A stretch of DNA of 64,000 nt from Zea mays (Eukaryota > Streptophyta > Magnoliopsida > Poales > Poaceae): contig NC_050101.1 in assembly GCF_902167145.1 (NCBI RefSeq), positions 135,748,990 through 135,812,989 of the forward strand, given 5' to 3'. The position numbers were made by a program, and so were the translations under genes. The notes below the pieces were generated by a model. The model saw only the letters and a list, made by a program, of their open reading frames with translations, ran no database searches and was not told where the DNA came from. Shown here piece after piece: positions 45,902 through 57,198 of this stretch (its first letter is position 1; the number at the start of each line of letters is the position of its first letter).

Positions 45902-46375
45902 TTAATGTCCTACAAGTCCTAGGTCGAAGCGATGAGTATCAAGTCTAGGCCACATTTCTGATGCCATGACGAATGACTTCACCATGACGGCTGAGTTACC
46001 ACCATACGAGGATATGGTAGCTTCGTAGCTCATGAAGAACTGCTTCGGGTCGGATAAACCATCATACATTGGTAGTGTGGGATATCTGTATAGTGGTGAC
46101 CAAGGTGTAGCCAGCTGTGGTATCAGCAGTGAAGCTTCTTCGTAAAGGAAATCTTGAAAGTTGAATGCCTCATGACCAAGATTGTTGTCATGATTATGGC
46201 CCTCGTGATTCTGGTCCTTGTAGTTGTACCGATCTTTGTGTGCTTCGATGTTGCACATTTCTTCAGCTGCTTCGTCGATTTCCTTTTGAAGCTCAAAGAG
46301 ATGAATTCTCCCTTCACTTTTCCATTTGCTGATGGATTGCTTCAAGGTCGTTGATGTCACGATCAAGCTCCTCAT
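45902..46375 (-). pseudogene. Fragment F gag, truncated
   Basis: The ATG at 46375 opens a 157-codon frame with a charged coiled-coil head (FELQKEIDEAAEEMCN) and then the gypsy gag start LPMYDGLSDPKQFFMSYEAT and SFVMASEMWPRLDT. Only the first part of the gag domain remains before the element is cut at its left end. In this window it is the closest candidate for the type of gag that element C lacks. Confidence 0.7.
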
Positions 46376-46548
46376 CTTGTGGTTCTAGGCTGACGACTTT
46401 CCTCTATTGGTTCCTTGCCTCCCCTGATGAGAGCTTCTTCCCCTTGGTTGGGATCCAAGGTCCGGAGGATAGAGCCAGTCGCCACTATCTTCTTTGGCAG
46501 CATGATATATGTTGTTGTGGTCGTGGAATCACCGGAGGTGGACGCCAA

Positions 46549-47250
46549 TGTTGGACACTTATTTTCAATTGCTACATGGCATCAAAAACTAGGCAACACA
46601 AGTTAAATAATATGGACCTTTGTCCTGAAGGTATCACTTTTTCGAAGTGTTAGCTTGAGGACAAAGGTCTTTAAAAGGAGATGCAAACAAAATAGTGTTG
46701 AATGAGATGACAATAGACAATAAAGAGTAAAACCCATCTCTTGTGCCTTAGCATTATTTATTCCATCTTCCTTCGTATTATACAAGTGTACAAACACACC
46801 TTCGCTTTTTTTTTGCACAAGATAGCTCGAAGGTACTTCGAAGGCTGAGCGCAATAAAGCTTAAGACCCTCCCAATGTGCCTTTATGTGGGCATTGTTCA
46901 CCTATTTATTGGAAAGTTGAACAGATTCGTAGAAAATTACAAACATGTCCATAAAATTTACATACATGATTTTACAAAAGATGCAGGGACATCACTATTT
47001 TTTCTCTTTCTTTCTTGATGCACAAGTCTTGGACTTCTTCTCCTTCGTCGCTTTGCATCCGAATCTTTCGCCATGCTGAGGTTAGTGACTTCGGCTCGCA
47101 CCTTCGTTGCTTACATGTGTGGTCGAAGCTTCTGTCCATCACTTCGGTCGAAGGTCAGCTTCGTCTGTCCTTCACTTTATGTTCGAAACACATTAGTTTA
47201 CACCGAAATAGTGGCGTCTTAAAGATATTCAGCAAGCTAGATACCCAACA
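46549..47250 (-). repeat. 5' LTR of fragment F
   Basis: 702 bp; minus strand TGTTGGGTATCTAGC to AAGTGTCCAACA. The right flank is CACAC; the other target copy has been lost. Confidence 0.7.
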
Positions 47251-47898
47251 CACACAACACGCGGCTAATCTATACTGCCATGCGTCAAGAGTAGGTGATT
47301 GGAAAATTGGCTAAATATCCAAATGATTACGGAAGAAAAAATGAATGGGCCGGCGATGTGTTGACACTTCAGTTTTTGTTTGAAAAAAATATATACGTAA
47401 GCCATATTTGTCACATCATGTTAGATGGAACCTTTATTTTTTGTTAACCCGAATACCACGATTGGCAGCTGTTTTTTTTCCTTCACGAAAAACAATTGTG
47501 GGGATTAGGCCACGGTGGGAATGACTTGATGAGTTGAAGTTGAACAACGTGGAAATGTATAAATGACATGGTCAGACCATATAATGGTTTACAAACATTT
47601 TCACTTGTGGTCCACCGGCACCAATCCCCCCCTATTTTGCAAACCAACGGTCAAAATCGGCGAGGAAAAAAAATGAAGTTCATAGGGCACCTAATTCCTA
47701 GTTGATTATTGAGGCTCAACCACCATTTAAATTAGTGTCAGAGATTTTAATATGCCTTAGCTTATTGTTTGATTAAATGTGGATCCTCCAATGGTGACAA
47801 AAATGACATAGCGATCACATATTCTACGGGCCGGCTAGCTAGCATCTAAACAGCCTATAAAACTCCCCGCGTCCCAGACAAGACGAGCAGCAACAGCC
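47251..47898 (+). promoter_or_regulatory. Upstream region and TATA box of the peroxidase gene
   Basis: A TATA-like CCTATAAAACT lies at about 47853-47863, about 45 bp before the ATG, predicting a very short 5' UTR. The rest is AT-rich with no coding signal; its left edge is the LTR of fragment F. Confidence 0.6.
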
Positions 47899-49195
47899 AT
47901 GACGACGACGAAGCGGCACTGCTTGCGCTTCACCACCGTCCTGGCGACGACGCTTCTCTCCGCCACCGCCGCCTGCCTCGACGTCGGCTTCTACGACAGG
48001 ACATGCCCCACTGCCGAGACCATCGTGCAGCAGACCGTGGCGGCCGCGTTCAGGAACAACTCCGGCGTCGCTCCGGCGCTGATCCGCATGCACTTCCATG
48101 ACTGCTTTGTCAGGGTAATTAAGCTCACGCATGCATGTGGCTAGAAGACATGCTGTTTTTTTTTCCCTCTCCACACGAGCGAGTGACTGTACGTACGCGC
48201 GCGGGCTCTAAACTCCTTGCTTGCTGCAGGGCTGCGATGGCTCGGTGCTGATCGACACGGTAGGCAACCTGACGGCGGAGAAGGACGCGCCACCCAACAA
48301 CCCCAGCCTCCGGTTCTTCGACGTGGTCGACCGTGCCAAGGCGTCACTGGAGGCTCAGTGCCCCGGCGTGGTCTCCTGCGCCGACGTGCTCGCCTTCGCG
48401 GCCAGGGACAGCGTCGTGCTCTCCGGTGGCCTCGGCTACCAGGTGCCGGCCGGACGCCGTGACGGGCGGATATCCAATGACACCGAAGCCCTCAACAACC
48501 TGCCTCCGCCGTTCTTCAACGCCACCGAGCTGGCAGACAGGTTCGCCTCCAAGAACCTCACTATCGAGGACCTGGTCGTGCTCTCCGGCGCGCACACCAT
48601 CGGCGTCTCGCACTGCAGCGGCTTCGCCGGCCCGACAGACCTGAACGGCCCCGTTGACCGGCTCTACAACTTCAGCTCGCCTGACGGGGTAGGGGCATCG
48701 TCTGTCACCTCGCTCTCTGCAAAACCTTGAATGCGAAAAAAAGATGACCCCCGGTTATTACTTACCATGCATTGCTGTGGTGTACAGATTGACCCGACGC
48801 TGAGCAAAGCCTACGCATTTCTTCTCAAGAGCATCTGCCCGGCCAACACCAGCCAGTTCTTCCCGAACACGACGGTGTTCATGGACCTCATCACGCCGGA
48901 AAGGTTTGACAACAAGTACTACGTCGGCCTGACCAACAACCTGGGCCTCTTCAAGTCAGACGTGGCGCTGCTGACCAACGCGACGATGAAGGCCCTGGTC
49001 GACTCCTTCGTGCGCAGCGAGGCGACTTTCAGGACCAAGTTTGCCAGGTCCATGATCAAGATGGGGCAGATCGAGGTGCTGACGGGGACGCAGGGCGAGA
49101 TCAGGCGCAACTGCAGGGTCATCAACCCCGTTAGTGCCACCGATGATGTCGTCCTCGCCCGCCCATCAGGATTCACTGGAGTGGCTGCGAGCTAG
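47899..49195 (+). CDS. Class III secretory heme peroxidase, three exons
   Basis: The exons are 47899-48114, 48230-48688 and 48788-49195, with GT-AG introns of 115 and 99 bp, all phase 0, giving 360 aa. Residues 1-26 form a hydrophobic secretion signal. The distal heme site RMHFHDCFVRGCDGSVL (about 62-78) has the catalytic Arg and His; the proximal site DLVVLSGAHTIGVSHC (about 190-205) has the heme-ligand His. All eight disulfide cysteines are present (DRTC, HDC, GC, QC, SC, SHC, SIC, RNC). Several NxS/T sites suggest glycosylation. Such enzymes use hydrogen peroxide to oxidise phenolics in the cell wall or vacuole (lignin, suberin, defence). The grass pattern is often four exons; here exons 2 and 3 of that pattern seem fused. 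It looks functional. Confidence 0.95.
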
Positions 49196-50573
49196 CTAAC
49201 CAACTGTCGGTTCATGCACATGCGTTGTGCACAGTGTGTGATGTCTAGTGTGAGTTGATGTGTGAAATTGTAATAAGTAATGAGCAGATTATCTTGGTAA
49301 GCTCGCTTGTTACTGTGGCAAAAGTTGTTTTGTTGCATGACAAAAATGTATACTCATCGGATTATTGAAAACAAAACTGATATTTGTTCAGGCAAATAGT
49401 TCTACAAAATCCTTATAAACATATATATTGTCGATACCGACTGGGTGCCCAACTCTCATAGTCAGTTCACATGCATGGGCCTTTTACCAGTTATTATTAT
49501 CCAAAATTCAGAAAATCCGCAGAGCAACCTTCCTTATCCAAATAATGCCCAAAGGTTAAGGCCGATAAACATGGAAAGCATCTATTTTAAGGGTCTTTCT
49601 AGATTTACATAACCCAATCCCAGCTCGAGATCAAACCATTGAAACGCTTTGCCGACTGTCCTTGTAGTATACTTGCGCAGCAGTTGCATTACAACAACTA
49701 ATTATTAGTCACCTCCATGTCAGAATCTGGTTAGGAAGTCCTTGTGGTTTTTTTAGTTTAGTCACAACATGGAACAACTACATAAAAAAATATAAATTCT
49801 TGTCAGTGGCGTTCATAAAAAAATATGGACCTATATATAGTTTTGACTTGACTAAGCACTCACCCGCCTGTCATCCCAATCCCCTTTCTGACAACAACAG
49901 TAGTTAGGTAGAGCAACTGCTGCGTACGTATTGATGTACTAATCAAACGTGGAGCAATTATGGTGCAGACAAGGTTGTCTGTTTCCATCATCAAAAGATT
50001 CCAAATCCACACGTCGTCGATCCCAAAGAGTTCAATTATGTAAAGTCAACGCCGGGATCATATTTAAGGTTCTTTTTTTTTGTTTCTTCTTGTTCACGAA
50101 CTCTAGTTGGGTGTAGATCAGATGTGACTCATAATCTTGAGTCTGTATTTTTCTTGTGACTGGAAAGGTTGTTTTTCATTTTCATTTATGTTTCATTGTG
50201 ACCTTGCCACCTTCGATTCCTGGTTTCCTGCATAAGCGTCAATACATGCATGACATGTGTTTCCTATGTTTACAAGCAACTTATTGAAGGTGGAAGATAC
50301 GAGGTGCAAACCCCTCTCTATCCAGACATTTTTAAATTTTATTTGGTTGTGTGAGAGTACCAATGATCTTTATGCATACCACCTAGCTAGTACTCTCAAC
50401 CCCGGGTTGTCAACGTAGTTATTATATACGGTAACATGAAACCCTTGACCCTTGAATTCTGGAATAAGAAAAAAACAAGGAAGCTTGACCCAAAGTATAT
50501 ATATATATATACACATGCAAGGTGGAAGCATACGTACGTACTATTTCAACAGGAGCTGCAGTATGAAACAAGG
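49196..50573. other. Downstream of peroxidase; intergenic
   Basis: An AATAAG-type poly-A signal lies near 49270. A (TA)n microsatellite is at about 50497-50512. Nothing else was recognised. Confidence 0.5.
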
Positions 50574-50575
50574 TA

Positions 50576-50906
50576 CTCCCTCCAGTGCAGTAAAGGTAGT
50601 CGTTTAGGACATGATTGTGCATACCAAGGAGTGATTAATTATCATAGAGTTTTCCCTGTTTGCCCCTATTAAATAGGGATATGGGTGCATTAACGTCACT
50701 AAAACAATCAAGCTTGATTGGTTGCTGCAGCAGCTCCAAGACATTCTAGACTAGAGGTCTCAAGTTCGATTCCTCTTAAATGCATCTTTTTTTGTGCAAT
50801 TATTAGGGGCAACAACGTCCAAATTCCAGACCCACGCGCGCTATGACTTCTTTTTGTGTACGCTCGGTCACGCGCAGGATGACTTCTTTTACTGCACCGG
50901 AGGGAG
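50576..50906. mobile_element. Stowaway/mariner-type MITE with tRNA-like core
   Basis: Inverted ends CTCCCTCCAGTGCAGTAAA and (reverse) CTCCCTCCGGTGCAGTAAA are flanked by TA on both sides (50574-50575 and 50907-50908). The length is 331 bp with no transposase. The interior (about 50720-50785) holds AAGTTCGATTCCTCT, close to a Pol III B box (GGTTCGANTCC). Confidence 0.8.
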
Positions 50907-50908
50907 TA

Positions 50909-52470
50909 CATGTTTTACAATGGTCTGAAATGGAAATTACGGGGGCATTTTCTCACTGACCTTCCTGCAAGAACGCCTTCTTCATCCCATCAAGTTTCTG
51001 AATGCTACTGAAAGTCAACATGAAATCAGCCATTGTACTCGCTGTGACTTACAAGAGAGAGAGAGAGTGTGTGTTAGAAAATAGGCATTATCAGTTTTAA
51101 TTTAATCCAGAAGAACGGTATGATATATGTGATGATATGTACGTGCATGTCAGCATGTGTGTATCACTACTCGCATGCGGAGGGACCGATGCTTAAGGCA
51201 TCAGTGACTTTATTCACACGAGACATCTCTCGATCATCATTCCAGGCAAAATATGCAACCGTTTGAAAGGAATGCCACGGGTCGCAGCCTAGCCGGCGGC
51301 GCGCACACGCGTGTGACAATCCTTCATTATTTTTTAACTTTTCAATAAATACACCAACAGTTCACCTATTTAAATTGATTGATTTGTCCCTTAAATTTTC
51401 GATATGGTGCTAAATTATTAGTACACCATAATATTAAAGTGGACCATTAGTATTGGCTATTATTGAATATTAATTGGGCCAAGCCTACATTAATCCAAGA
51501 GGGCAAGAGAGATCTCTTTGATTGCTCTTGCGCGTTGAAAAACCTTAGCTGAGCTCACGTGGGAATGGTCAGCCGGTCTGAACCGTTCTGGAGTGGACTC
51601 GACAAACCAAGAATAGAGACTAGACGTGCAGTTCGAGGTAACAGCCGCTTGCAGGATTCTCTTCTTCAGTGTGACCCTGGCCATTTCGTCGAGCACCTCG
51701 CATACGGCTTTCCCACTCGGCCACGATGCCAGCAGTCGACGTTGCTTGCTTGGTCACCGTCACGACTCACGCTGTGTTCCTCTCAAACCTTCGCGCGCTC
51801 CCCCTCCCCGCGGTGGAGAAACAACGCGCCCGCCATCTAACACAACAACGGGCAGTTGAGTTTGAACAGCGCCGGGCACCACGCGCCGTTGCCCGTTGCA
51901 CACGCCAGAAGCACGGAACGCCCACCGCATCCCGTGCTACGGAGTACACGAGACTTTGGTGTATTTAGGGTGTATAACAAAGTTCACAGAAAATTTTGAA
52001 AAAATTTATACATATTCTTTTCATTCTACTTTAACTATATACAAAATTTTAAGATCAAATTCGTTATACTTTAGTGGAATTTCAGTTTTGCTAGCCCACG
52101 AGATCTGTATTCGAAGCCCATACATCGTGGCATATTTGGCGTGTAATAATAAATAAAACTAACTGCCGCATGTTTCACGCGTAGTTTTCTTCTCGCTGCA
52201 GTTAGAGTATCTCCAACGTGTCTTATAAAAATAGCCTAAAAATTAAAAATAAATATATTTTATAGAATTTAGGGTACCAACAAAAAATAAGCTCCAACAG
52301 TAGAGCCCTATATCAAGTTTATCTGAAATCTATTAATCTACTTCGTTTGTTTGGTAACAAAATTTTGCGAAGGGTCTGTTCGTTTAGACCTGGATATGGG
52401 GTAGCCCAATAAGATATATTATATTTGTGGCACTTGAGGAGATGATCTATATTTTTTGACTTTTTTTGTA
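50909..52470. other. Intergenic sequence with MITE-like debris
   Basis: (GA)n/(GT)n microsatellite is near 51055-51075. At 52204 GAGTATCTCCAACG and at 52291 GCTCCAACAGTAGAG resemble MITE debris. Short ORFs at 51480-51960 match nothing I recognise and sit in a GC-rich patch. Confidence 0.4.
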
Positions 52471-52579
52471 AAATAAGGCAGAATATTTTTATTGGAAGCA
52501 GAATATTGGAAAGAGATGTTATGTAGTGAGATGGACTCTATCATGTGAAATGAGACTTGGGAGATCACTAACTATCGAA

Positions 52580-54105
52580 GCGGGTGTAAACAAATTGGCT
52601 GTAAGTGGATTTTTAAAACTAAATTGAAGCCTGATGGTACTACTGAAAAGTACAATTAAGGCTAGGTTTAGGCCAAGGGATTTACATAAAAAGGAGAGAA
52701 TTTCTTTGACACATACTCTCATGTTGCCCAAATTACCACCATTAGATTGTTGTTTGCAATTGCGTCTTCCTATGGTCTACTTGTCTATCAAATGGATATA
52801 AGGACATCTTTCCTTTGTGAGGAGTTAGGCTATATCTAACAATTTATCCATACCCATACCAATATTCAAACTCCACTCTACAGTGCAAAACAGTGTTTTG
52901 GGTAACTATATGGGTGAACCGCTGGACACGGTCTTAAAGGAACAAATATATATGGAGCAACCAGATGGTTACAAAATTCCTGGGCAAGAGAACAAAGCGT
53001 GTAAATTGATAAAAACTTGTATGGTCTTAAGCAAGCACCCAAACAATGTCATAAAAAATTCGACAACACATTGACATCAGTAGGATTCAGCGTAAATGAG
53101 GCTGACAAGTGTGTACTATTGTTATGGTGAAGGTTAAGGAGTAATATTGTGATAGTATGTCGATGACATACTGATTTTTGGAACAAGCACAAGCGTGATT
53201 GTTGAGATTAAATATTTCTTGTCTAAATGTTTTGACATGAAAGACATGGGACCGACAAATGTAATTCTGAATATAAAGTTGATCAAAAGTGAGGATGGGA
53301 TTACTCTAAATCAAAATCATGATGTTGAGAAAAATATTTACTGCTTTAGCTTTGAGTACTATAAAGTCGCGCCAACTCCCTATTACGCGAGCATCAAGAT
53401 TTAAAAATATATAGGAGATGGAAAAGATCAACTGAGATATTCACTAATAATTGGTTCCCTTATGTATCTATCTGGTGCCATGCATCCTGATATCTCCTAT
53501 ACTATGAGCAAATTAAGTCAGTTTACATCAAACCTAGGAGATGATCATTGAAGGCAATAGAATGAGTGTTGCGCTATTTGAAAGGCACAACCTTACATGG
53601 AATTCACTACATAGGATATTCATCAGAGTTGGTGGGATATATTGATCCCAATTAGATTTTAGATGCAGATGAGATGAAAGCCACGAGTGGCTATGTGTTT
53701 ACGCTTGCTGGTGCTATAGTTTTGTGAAGGTCTTTTAAACAAACTGTATTAACCAAGTCCACCATATAGGCTGAACTTGTAGCACTAGAAATAGCTACTA
53801 ATGAGGCTGAATGGCTAATAGAGCTATTGATGGACTTGCCTTTCGATCAAAAGCCGATAGCAGCTATCCTAATGTATTGCGATAACCAATCAATGATAGC
53901 TCATGTTATGAACACAAAGGATAATTTGAATTCCAATAAGCACGTTAAGCGTAGACTGAAGTTTGTCAGAAAAATGAAAATCTCTAGAGTTATAGCTACG
54001 AGCTATGTGAAACGAAAAATTAATCTTGTAGACCCTTTCATAAAGGGATTATTATGGAATGTGATTTTTGTGATGTCTAAGGACATGGGTATGGAACCCA
54101 CATGA
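52580..54105 (+). pseudogene. Old copia pol remnant (RT and RNaseH)
   Basis: Frame-broken translation gives CKWIFKTKLKPDGTTEKYN (52595), IYMEQPDGYKIPGQENKACK (52945), VDDILIFGTST (53160), MKDMGPTNVILNIKLIKSEDG (53240), IGSLMYLSGAMHPDI (53450) and ATSGYVFTLAGAIVL (53690). It ends near YCDNQSMIAHVMN and a KINLVDPFIKGL tail (53876-54060). These are in correct copia RT-RNaseH order. Many stops and frame changes show great age. No LTRs could be delimited. Confidence 0.8.
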
Positions 54106-54350
54106 AGTTGCACCACAATAGTAACCTATCCTTTTGATCAGAGATGTCATGATTTATGTACTAGGAAAACAAGTTGGCTGGTGTAACCAAAGAGTACATT
54201 TTAAATAAATAAATGTACCCATGTTCGAATGCACCCACATACTCTTTACTGTATGGATGGATGGCATAAAGCCTTAATATTTTCCGTTGTGAAGATATTA
54301 GCCTACAAGATATCTTGAAGGAAAACACCTACTTAAGCTCAACTAGAGGT
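54106..54350 (+). other. Sequence after the old copia pol
   Basis: It is AT-rich and may be the decayed 3' noncoding/LTR part of the copia remnant. No boundary could be set. Confidence 0.3.
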
Positions 54351-54790
54351 CACAGGTGCAATTCTAAACCCGCACCCGAACCTGTCGGATTGTAGGTGAG
54401 TTTCTGGTCACCCGCGGGTTTTACTCATTGTACATTTTTAAACAATAATTTATCTATAAGCAATTAAGTACCAACAATAATTGAGTTGTATCTATGGATT
54501 TTAAGTCTTTTCATGTTGAGTAGCAACACAACATTTCATGAACCATTAGTCAAGTTACTTATTCAAAATAATTACTATTGTATCTTATTTCTTTTGTGGA
54601 AAATAAAGAATGAACCAATTTTTAAGTTGGGGGTCACTCGTGGGTTGAAATAGAAACCTGCACCCACACCCGCAAAACTTTGGGTCGGATGTGGGTTGCA
54701 CCCGTGGGCCAAAATCTTCACCCATACCCGCACTCGTCGGGTCAGGTACCCGTCAGGTTTCAGGTTTGCGGATTAATTGCCATTCCTAGC
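54351..54790. mobile_element. Possible hAT-type MITE with ACCCGC-rich ends
   Basis: The left end CAGGTGCAATTCTAAACCCGC and the right end, reversed, TAGGAATGGCAATTAATCCGC are similar inverted repeats. CACCCGC and CGGGT words are concentrated in both flanks. No exact 8-bp duplication was found. Confidence 0.45.
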
Positions 54791-56230
54791 CTACACGAGG
54801 GACAACAATAAGATTTTTGGACAACGCAATTGCGGGACCGGTCTAAGTTGTTCGACGATGTTCTGCGCTGCCTAACAGACAAATTGACGCGTCTACATTG
54901 ACAATCTACTTCGTCTTCTTTTATGCTTGATCAACCTAAGCACCGACAAACCAACATGAGTCAATATGTCTATTCAGTTGTTTACTGTGTTGATCTATTT
55001 GTAGCTATGTGTAGTTCACATATCAGTTTTGAATACCTATGAAATTTGCCTCAAATTATAATCTGAATTTAGAATATTACGCAATTTTCCAACACATAAA
55101 GTTGAGGGTATGAATGCCAAAGCCTCTCAAACCTAATCATAGTGAGATCATAAAATGAATTTAACAGATTTAACACATGCAGCTAATGCCATTTACCGAA
55201 GAGCCCAAAGAAACAACATTACTAGTGTTTTTAATCATAGTGAGATCATCAAATTAATATAACGACCCATCTAAACAAAGTAACTGGTACAAGCTTCTGG
55301 CGAGGAACAATCCACGTTCAGGTGTTTGGAGTTTTTATTCTTGATTTCAACCGTCTCAAACAACAAAGGGAACGACAATTGTCATTTTCCTGTGACTAAA
55401 ATTGTCGAGATGGCCAACAAACCAACTGACCCATCAGAGTGTAGTTGCTGCTTGTAGTTGTACACATGTCTTCGCTTGTCCCTTGTAGTGCTGAGTTGCA
55501 GGAGTGATCTCCACGTAATTAAACTATATGGCTACTGCAGTACCCTGGGCATTTTTTGGAGATGATATTTTAGAGCTCAAATTACCACCAATAGCAGCTG
55601 GTTGTCCCCTATATTTTTCTCAGCTATACTTAGATTACTACCCGATGCCTTGCTCTCTCTAATCCCTTTATTTATATTTTCTTCCTTTTCTTTCTCAGTA
55701 GTTGGCTCTTCATCTAATAACACAGGATAGATCCACATCTCCATATCAATGGGTGAGTCAGTGTACTTGGCTGGCTCTTCATCATTTCTTCCTTTTCAGA
55801 CAAACCACTATGGTTTGGGCAAGTGTCAAGTGTGGTATCCAGTCCTAGCGTGGTCCAGGAACTGAGGCAACTTGGCACTGATGGAGCAATTACTGGACAG
55901 ACAGGCACTGGGTTACTGTCAGGCTACTGTAAGTGGAGACATATCACCAGAAGCAAGCAGATGCAACTCCGGATCCGGAATCAGTCAATGGGGCACATGC
56001 ATGCATGCTTCGTCAGCGGCGTTGGAAGAATGGTCCAGTGGCAGTACTAATGTTTTGAAAACGGATGGTCACATGACATCAAACTTTGATGTATCCTTGT
56101 TTGTCCTTTTTTATATAAAAAGAAATGAAAAATTGCGTGTTTAATTTTGCATGCAGTATATGTATCCTGGAGCTGTGTTGCTGGTCAATTTAGGGTTTGT
56201 TCGGTTATTTTTAATCCATATGGATATTTA
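54791..56230. other. Intergenic sequence, function unknown
   Basis: Overlapping short ORFs at 55714-56144 stand out a little but match no family I know. A short captured gene fragment is possible. The rest shows nothing. Confidence 0.3.
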
Positions 56231-56371
56231 GGGCTTGTCCGGTTATTTTCAATCCATATGCATTGGAGGGGATTTATATGGATTCAGAGAATTTTTGACT
56301 TGCTTATTATGGATTAAAACCTCCTCAATACCCTACAATCCATATGGATTAGGGTAGAACCGAACAAGACT
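56231..56371. mobile_element. Tourist-like MITE (PIF/Harbinger)
   Basis: The left end GGGCTTGTCCGGTTATTTTC and right end (reverse) AGTCTTGTTCGGTTCTACCC are inverted. A 3-bp TTA flanks each side (56228-56230 and 56372-56374). The 141-bp element has CCATATG words inside each end. Confidence 0.7.
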
Positions 56372-56408
56372 TTAAGGATTTGGAGGTTTTATCCCACAGT
56401 ACTTGGGG

Positions 56409-56738
56409 GTGTTTGGTTCTAGGGACTAATTTTGAGTCCATCTATTTTATTCTATTTTAGTACCTAAATTGTTAAATATAAAAATTAAACTCTATTTTAG
56501 TTTCTATATTTTATAATTTAGGTAATAAAATAAAATAAAAAGACTAAAAATTAGTATGGATGTTAAAAAGTCTGTAAAACCAAATACAAGGACTAATTTT
56601 TAGTCCCTCCATTTTATTTTATTTTAGTACCTAAATTATTAAATATAAAAACTAAATTAGCAAGTATTTAGAATTTAGGGACTAAAATAGAATAAAATAA
56701 ACTAAAATTTAGTCCGTAAAAAATCAAACACTCTCTAA
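56409..56738. mobile_element. MITE with GGGTGTTTGG ends
   Basis: The left end GGGTGTTTGGTTCTAGGGAC and right end (reverse) AGAGTGTTTGATTTTTTACG are inverted. The body repeats GGACTAATTTTTAGTCC and TTTTATTTTATTTTAG, typical of a common grass Tourist-type MITE. No exact 3-bp duplication was confirmed. Confidence 0.6.
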
Positions 56739-57198
56739 TTAAATTTCCTAATATTAAAGCTATAGCTGCTCCTTCCCCATGTATACGAACCGTTTACTAG
56801 TACTTACTTTTGTAGCTGCTAATATCTAGGTCTTCTATGAAACAAAGGAAAAGTAAAAGAATTTTGAAGGATTAAAACTCTATCGAAAGTTTTCCTATGT
56901 GGTTCTTTGGAATAAAGGATTGAGTTGCTAATCCTATAAAATTCCTATGAAATTAAACATTGTAGTGAGATTTTGAAGGATTTTAACATGGGGTCCAACC
57001 TCTTGAAAATTTTACTATAGAATTGAAGGTGGCATACAACTCTATTCCTATATTTTTCTCACCCTATGTTTTACTAATACTCTATTCCAAAGGAGGCCTT
57101 AATGTCTAATTTTCCTTTATGTATATTAGTTAAAAGGATCAATATGTTCAAGAGTACATCAATTAGATTAATATTTTTTAATAATTAAGTTCTATAGG
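56739..57198. other. MITE debris and AT-rich DNA left of element D
   Basis: Words such as TTCCAAAGGAGGCC (about 57082) and GGATTGAGTTGC suggest another decayed MITE. No terminal pair or ORF was found. Confidence 0.3.

Larger units (their letters stand above)
45902..47250 (-). mobile_element. Gypsy fragment F, related to element C but with gag
   Basis: On the minus strand an LTR (47250-46549) is followed by the PBS TTGGCGTCCACCTCCGG (46548-46532), a leader, and a gag ORF cut off at about 45915. LTR tips (TGTTGGG..., ...CCAACA) and the PBS match element C closely, and the LTR is rich in TTCG words. It appears to be the 5' end of a relative of C that still encodes gag. It lies about 650 bp upstream of the peroxidase gene. 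Confidence 0.75.

Noticed and set aside
50720..50785. Functional tRNA gene
   Set aside because: Only a B-box-like segment is seen; there is no full cloverleaf or A box, and it lies within a MITE.
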